Shown in pieces: positions 58,584 through 64,000 of a stretch of DNA of 64,000 bases (positions are counted from its first letter, which is position 1; each line of letters starts with the position of its first letter). The stretch is from positions 4,985,001-5,049,000 of the forward strand of contig NC_060961.1 of the NCBI RefSeq assembly GCF_910589235.1, in the 5' to 3' direction. The notes below the pieces were generated by a model, which saw only the letters and a list, made by a program, of their open reading frames with translations, searched no databases and was not told the origin of the DNA. The stretch comes from Vespa crabro (taxonomy: Eukaryota > Arthropoda > Insecta > Hymenoptera > Vespidae). Both the position numbers and the translations under genes were made by a program.

Positions 58584-58749
58584 AGAAACAGATATATAAT
58601 AATTGTCCACAAAATCTGTTAAGATCAATTTTTTTAACGAATTTAAACAAAACATTTTGAACTCAATTTAATGAGCATTATATACCGTCCAAATTCTTTC
58701 GGTGAGCTATCTTAACGTGAGGTAAATCAAATTCCAAAATAAATGTATT
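57049..58749. other. Non-coding AT-rich segment
   Basis: Mostly AT-rich DNA with no open frame of interest. A CT tract of about 50 bases lies at 58530-58580 behind CCCACCCCCGT. Short TA-rich words at 57410-57422 are the only other feature. I see no gene. Confidence 0.6.
58530..58580. repeat. (CT)n microsatellite
   Basis: About 25 uninterrupted CT units in very AT-rich DNA. Confidence 0.94.
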
Positions 58750-59112
58750 ATGAATAGTAAAAGCGACACGGGAATGGTCGTATCTATGCGAGAGCTTTCT
58801 CGGAAGTTGTGGGATTCTGAAAAGTTTTCGAAAGGTACGACCTGGAGGAGACAGGAGGTAGCAAAGCTCGCAGCTCATTTCGGACTTGGCAGACATGTCC
58901 GCGGACAAGTTCGAATTAGCAAGTTCGTGAAGTTGTGGAATGTCGATTGGCGGTCGCTTGGACTGCTTTCCGCTTTCCTGGAGAGTCGAAAGAGAACGCG
59001 TGCGAGCGAACGGCTATCAACCGGAGAACTAGCGAAGCCTTTTGGTCAGTCACGAATTCACGTTGATCATAGAGAACACTTCAAGAACCAAAACTCTATT
59101 TCGAGAGTATGA
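58750..59112 (+). CDS. Non-repetitive 120-codon ORF, unknown protein
   Basis: This is the longest ATG-initiated frame in the window that does not depend on a simple repeat. It starts at ATG 58750 and ends at TGA 59110-59112. The product is basic, with SMRELSRKLWDSEKFSKGTT and WRRQEVAKLAAHFGLGRHVR segments, no hydrophobic segment and no motif I can name. The DNA is GC-richer than its flanks. The minus strand is open over 58678-58908, which lowers the weight of the frame. No promoter, splice pattern or polyadenylation signal supports it, so chance in a CpG-rich stretch remains likely. Confidence 0.25.
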   Translation: MNSKSDTGMVVSMRELSRKLWDSEKFSKGTTWRRQEVAKLAAHFGLGRHVRGQVRISKFVKLWNVDWRSLGLLSAFLESRKRTRASERLSTGELAKPFGQSRIHVDHREHFKNQNSISRV

Positions 59113-60179
59113 CGTTGGAGACGACGATGTTGATGGCACCAGCTTGAAGAAAAATATCAACGATTTAAGCCTCCTGTAGAAACGCAGAAACCGGAACGGA
59201 GTCACGAGTGAACTCGTAAAACTTTAAAATCTTAACTTCCCATTTTCCCCTCTTCTTTACCACTCTACAGAGTTCCGATATACTCCTGGAGTAAGTCACC
59301 TCGTGAAAACTAAAGGCACTCGTAAAAGATAGAGATAGACGGAGTTCACATTTTATGACGAGAACTATTCCGTTAATGAATTCTTCATAGAATTCTCTAA
59401 CGTTATCCAAAGTTAAAATACCCTTTCGATAATTAGTATGTCGAATTTAGTTCTATTGGACTATACGATATCTCTTACGTCGTTTCCTTTATACTCGATG
59501 TAATTATCTTCCTAGCATCTTCTTACAACTCGTTCGAGTTTTTAATACTTGTACATAATTTTTAATTAATAGTAATGATTGTAGTAGAGTAAAAAAAAAG
59601 AAGAGTAGTTAAGACATTAGTATTTCGCATTTACAGACACGATATTTAATCACGATTTAAGGAAATATATTCAAAGTCTTTTTCTTAACGAAAACTTACA
59701 TTATCTTAGAATTAATTAGAATTAATTGATGTAAAAAAAAATATATATCTTACGCATTTAAACTTATAGATCGAATAATGTTTCTACGTTGTCGTAGAAG
59801 AAGAAAACAGTTTCTAAGCAACGAACTGAATTCGGATTATTTTTTTAAACGTGTATTTCGGATCGATCTCTAGAAAAATTTTCAAGGAAAACATCGTATA
59901 CCTGGAGTACCATACTCGTACTCTAATATGCATTGAAACTCCCTTTGGCCGTTATGAGAATGTGTGAATGCATTTCAAACGTGCCTACCTACCTCGAGTA
60001 CTTGGACTCGCTCGTGTGACGTAGGATGCACCGGTTCTAGAGACGTTATCGAATCGACGTAAAGTACTCCACCGACATGGTGATCCCCTTCAGCCGAATC
60101 CTGAGCATGATTCGACTTACAAGAGGCTTGACACTCGAGCTGTCTCGATGCAGTCCAAGCTTGTCAAGACAACTCTCTT

Positions 60180-60182
<3 letters not shown>

Positions 60183-60219
<37 letters not shown>

Positions 60220-60243
60220 TTGTTTCTCTCTCTCTCTCTGTCT
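60183..60243. repeat. (CT)n microsatellite with TTTGT interruption
   Basis: Two CT tracts separated by ACTCTTTGTTT. The adjacent upstream 100 bp is complex and CpG-rich. Confidence 0.9.
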
Positions 60244-61465
60244 CTTGTTCATCTTGCGGACAATTGACGATAACAATCCTTCAGATTTGACTTGTGAGAT
60301 GCGAGAACCATACAGAAATAAACGATTTATTTTCTTAAAACTCTTCTTCAGGATAGATGAGAATTTTTTTTTTGTTCAGACATTAATCACTATTTTATTT
60401 ATGTTCATTGCGTTAATACTATTATTATATAATATAAGATATATATATATATATAACATCCATATTATACATTATTAATCTTCGAATTAACGATTTGATC
60501 TAGAATAATTTAATTCCTTTTTTTTTTTTTTTTTAACGAGATTGAATTAGCTGAATTCTCTCTTCTTCTCGCAATGTTTTAAATTAAGAATTTAATCATC
60601 GAGCTGATTAAATTCTAAGGGTAAATTGACGATTAATTATCTTCTTTTAAGCTTTTTAAAGGAGTTCGCAAAAAAAAAAAAGAAACAAACAAACAAACAA
60701 ACATTGAGAACTCTACTCTTGCTCGTACGTGTATTCGATATTTAGAAAAGATCATTTTTCTTTTATCAGTCATTTTATATTTTACTTCGACGTTCTTTGG
60801 ATCTTCGATAGAATCCACTTGATATTCCGTTGCTCAAAGATCTTCATCTCTACTTCGGGCATTTTTCTCTCGCAATTAACTTCGGCTTATTTTTACCAGA
60901 CACTTCAACCGGACGATATTTCAAGACTCAGAGGAACAAAGAGCTCACGTTGCTCAGGAAGGACCTTTTCTCCTTATTAAGCTGTGTAAAACTAAATCTC
61001 TCCATCTTTTGATCCTGGATCTGTACGACAATAAAATGGCTATGTAGGTGGCTCAGCTGGCTCCTCGCTTCCGATTCCGACGCATCGTGTGGATCTTTCT
61101 CTCTTTCTCTTTATTTCTTTTCTTCTCCTTAGATATAGAACTTCGTATCGTATTTCACAGAAAGAGGAGTCTCCTAGAAAGTAAGAAAGAAACAAAGAAT
61201 CTTCCTATCTTTTTCCCTTCGTCTATCTTCTTTTCCTCCCTTTTTTATTTTCTTCTTTTTTATTTTAGCAAGGACTCTCTCAATACTAGTTACAGGATAT
61301 CGTCCTTCTGTGCCGGAGATAGGTTATTCTCTCCGTAAGAGAAAATACAAAAGAATTTCGTTCGCAAATACCATCTGAACTCACTCGCGAGTATTTATAA
61401 TTATTAGATTCACCATCGTATCGGCTTATTTAATTTCCAATAAAATTTCATACGGAATGTAGAAA

Positions 61466-61497
<32 letters not shown>

Positions 61498-62274
61498 CAT
61501 AAAAGATTATATTTCCAGGTTATACTATGATGAACGATGAGACGAACTCGTATTGGATTTTTAAATGGGACAAAATCGTCTTCGATTCTCGTTTCCTTAT
61601 AAAACGTAATTGCACATTATTCGATAAAATCATGACCGACACTGCGGACTCTGAAGAGCATTCCTTTCGATCTTTACTTTTCTCGCTCTTTTGTCGATAA
61701 AAAAATAAGAAAGAAAAAAAAAACAGGAAAGAAAAAAAATAAAAGAGAGAGAGAGAGAGAGAGAGGTGGGGGAAAGAGATAAAAAAGAAGGTAAGGAAGA
61801 AATAAAGAAAAAAAAAAAGAAAAAGACTGCAAGAGGTCTTGAGTTTAATCGAATTCAGGAGACGGGGGTGCTCATTCGTGCGCCGTAAAGACACGATATT
61901 TTTACGAGTGCGCAACCGTATAAGAAAATTGTAAGAAACTCGCAAAGATATGAGGAATCGAGCGAGGAGAGGAAGTAAGTACGAATATCACGGCCTTGAG
62001 AGCTTTTGTAGGTGAACCTTTCATTCGTGTGTGTGTATGTATGTGTGTATGTCTGTATGTCTACAAGTATACATACAAACTCTTTTCTTTCCGTATCTAT
62101 TCTGATAACACGCGAACGTGTTCTCGACGAGCATACAAGTATACGTCTCACGTCACGTATGACGGTGCAATAAAACCATTCGCCGATGCATTCCAGAACG
62201 GCGTGACTGTACTGTCAAGACAGGACTTTACTACCGCGAGAAATGCACTACCACTTGGAAGAGAACGCAAGATA

Positions 62275-62345
62275 GAGATAGAGATAAAGAGAGAGAAAGA
62301 GAAAGAGAGAGAGAGAGAAAGAGAGAGAGAGAGGGTGGGAGGAAT

Positions 62346-62377
<32 letters not shown>
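62275..62377. repeat. Interrupted (GA)n tract
   Basis: GATA-containing start, then GA with AAAGAG interruptions and a GGGTGGGAGGAATAGACAGA break. Overlapping Arg-Glu frames are artefacts. Confidence 0.9.
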
Positions 62378-62794
62378 GGAAGAGAGCTTTCCAGAGGGTC
62401 AACTGAGAATCAGCAGCTTACTCTGCTCGCTTTTGGAGAATGCCATAGTCACCAGCGCTGGACCTAATCTCTGTCAGGTCGATCGCGTTAGTCCAGCCCG
62501 ATTGCGAATCAAATCGAACGTGCGGGAGCTTTCGATCCCTCGAAATGGTCCAACATTCTCGAGTCTCTGTGCCTTCTACACGGATAGAAGCAGAGAGAGA
62601 TAGATTCTGCTTTGAGTTCACGTGTTAAGTGTAATATATATACATATATATGTGCGTATGCGAAAGACATAGAAAGAGAAAGAGAGAGAGAGAGAGAGGA
62701 TGAGAGAGTTCTCTCATTTTCTTCTTGACACCGTGAATGTCTCCGTTCGATCAAATCTTCCTTCATTTTAAATCGAAACCCAAAGTGAATTCGC

Positions 62795-62903
62795 AATATT
62801 AATCATATAATTTATATTTATCATATTATTTATTAATTTATTATTTATTATTATTTATTAATTTATTATTTATTATTTATTAATTAATATTAATCATATA
62901 ATT
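62795..62903. repeat. 18-bp direct repeats around an ATT/ATTT array
   Basis: AATATTAATCATATAATT occurs at 62795-62812 and again at 62886-62903. Between them is a 73-bp array of TTATTATT and TTTATTAA-type units. The arrangement could be a tandem duplication whose middle expanded by slippage. Confidence 0.8.
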
Positions 62904-63172
62904 CGTGATAAAACATGCCATTTAATTGTTTCGTTTCGATAATCTTATTGGTCATTTTTTATTTCTTTCTTTTTCTTCTTTTTCTATATCTTTTTAAAGA
63001 AAAATTTATCCCAGAAATTGTTAATTAGAATATGATTAGAGCCACGTTGGAAGAGATTTAACGTTAATATCGATTTTCTCACAAAAGTCATCAATTATAT
63101 TTATGTTTCCGAATCGGTAGGTTAACAAAATGAAGAAGTGAAAAATCGAAGAAAAGTTGAAAAAAATCTTAC

Positions 63173-63228
63173 CTTGGCCCTTAGAAAAGTAGTTTCAGGC
63201 ATATAGCTTCAATACTTTTGGTCCGGTA
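63173..63228 (-). other. Possible short non-coding exon (minus strand)
   Basis: Read on the minus strand, a pyrimidine-rich acceptor (TTTGCCTCGTACTCTCATCGTAG, trimmed here to its key CTCATCGTAG end, AG at 63229-63230) and a GTAAGA donor (63167-63172) bound 56 nt. All three frames contain a stop, so if it is spliced it is non-coding or a terminal UTR piece. The pairing may be chance. Confidence 0.12.
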
Positions 63229-64000
63229 CTACGATGAGAGTACGAGGCAAACAAGAATCGAGATTCACCGGGTACGATAAGATAAGACTCTTCGAATTTG
63301 ATTACGGAAGTCCGTTCGCAATGGTAAGATCCGATGATAGCTTTGACTATCATTACCGAAGCTCGAACCGAATTGAGACGATAAATCGTTCGTCTTCCTT
63401 CCTTCCTGCCTACCTACCTATCTACCTACCGTGTGCGCCATTCGTGATCAGAGAATCGATGAAATCGTGGAGAGGATGATGAGGAGTAGGAGGAGAGAAA
63501 TGGAGAATGAGAATAAGAAAAAGAAAAAAAAAATAGCGAGTAAGTACAAAGGTTTCTATTCATCTCTATCATCCTTTTCTACATTTTATTCTGATCAAAA
63601 TTTTTGTTTTTTTTATACGCAAGTAAGGTTTATTTTTTAATACAGGATTGTTAAGAAATAAAAACGATACACTCTCTTATTATGGTCTTTAATATTTTCT
63701 ATTCTTTTTCTCATTCTGATACTTCGTTAAATGGACTCGTGTTATTTGAATTTCAATATGATCCGAGATTATTCCTATTTATATCAAATTGAATTTCAGC
63801 TCGATTTCTACTGTTAAAGTACGATCGTCAAACTAACGACGTGAGATTATTGAAACATTCTTTCACTTTCTTTCTTTCCTTACTGTTATTTCTTACTCAA
63901 CACGTTCGAATTCTCATTTCATAAACATAAAGATCATTAGACGTTTATAATCGGTCTCACGATAAAATCATGAAATTCGAATAAATAGATATCAGTCGTT
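63229..64000. other. Non-coding end of window
   Basis: 63230-63480 is complex and CpG-rich with a CTAC/CTTC tetranucleotide patch near 63391-63430. The rest is AT-rich with A- and T-rich patches. No gene is visible up to the window edge. Confidence 0.5.

Larger units (their letters stand above)
59113..63172. other. Non-coding segment with GA and CT tracts
   Basis: This holds CT at 60183-60243, T18 at 60518-60534, GA tracts at 61465-61495, 61745-61766, 62275-62377 and 62670-62699, GT-rich DNA at 62026-62060 and ATT-type repeats at 62818-62880. Complex CpG-rich stretches at 59930-60170 and 62120-62270 have no nameable product. 59460-59800 is AT-rich and featureless. Confidence 0.5.

Noticed and set aside
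59165..59410. 81-codon non-repetitive minus-strand frame
   Set aside because: It starts at a TTG without an acceptor, has no motif and no partner exon, and composition can explain it.
1..64000. CRISPR arrays, bacterial operons, rRNA genes and endogenous viral genes
   Set aside because: No regularly spaced identical repeats with unique spacers, no ribosome-binding-site-led genes, and no recognisable rRNA or viral protein on either strand.

Overview
This window looks like non-coding DNA from an AT-rich insect nuclear genome. A hymenopteran (bee, wasp or ant) is my best guess. That guess rests only on the high A+T content, the many CpG-containing words such as TCGA and ACGA, and the very high density of GA/CT microsatellites. 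I see no bacterial, viral or organellar gene organisation, no rRNA, no convincing tRNA and no long single-exon gene. Most long open frames are microsatellites read as Ser-Leu, Arg-Glu, Phe, Lys or Ile runs.

Layout. From 1 to about 14.3 kb the DNA is microsatellite-rich with a few more complex islands; one at 7.1-7.35 kb could be a 3'-terminal exon. At 14,372-14,503 there is a clean 132-bp mariner-type MITE with TA flanks. A composite repeat occupies about 17.16-18.92 kb and recurs in the same orientation at 26.80-27.78 kb. It consists of tandem units of roughly 200-310 bp followed by a shared block of about 410-420 bp. A fold-back element lies just before the second copy, at 26.19-26.46 kb. 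At 30.90-31.09 kb a GC-rich island is bounded by good splice signals and has one fully open frame. The interval 33.9-36 kb holds a strong hairpin and a cluster of homeodomain-type TAAT motifs. A 214-bp MITE with TTAA flanks lies at 42,882-43,095. Between 40 and 60 kb there are several splice-bounded or bidirectionally open, non-repetitive islands: 40.73, 45.7, 49.8, 52.9, 55.9-56.2, 56.9 and 58.75 kb. I could not assign any of them to a known family.

Interpretation. The simplest reading is a large intron or intergenic regulatory domain seeded with small non-autonomous transposons, old duplicated repeats and candidate enhancers. The candidate exons are on both strands, are short, and are supported only by splice-like signals and open frames, so they are given low confidence. 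No operon or pathway can be assembled from this window. The composite repeat, the two MITEs, the fold-back element and the 30.9-kb and 55.9-kb islands are the parts most worth following up.
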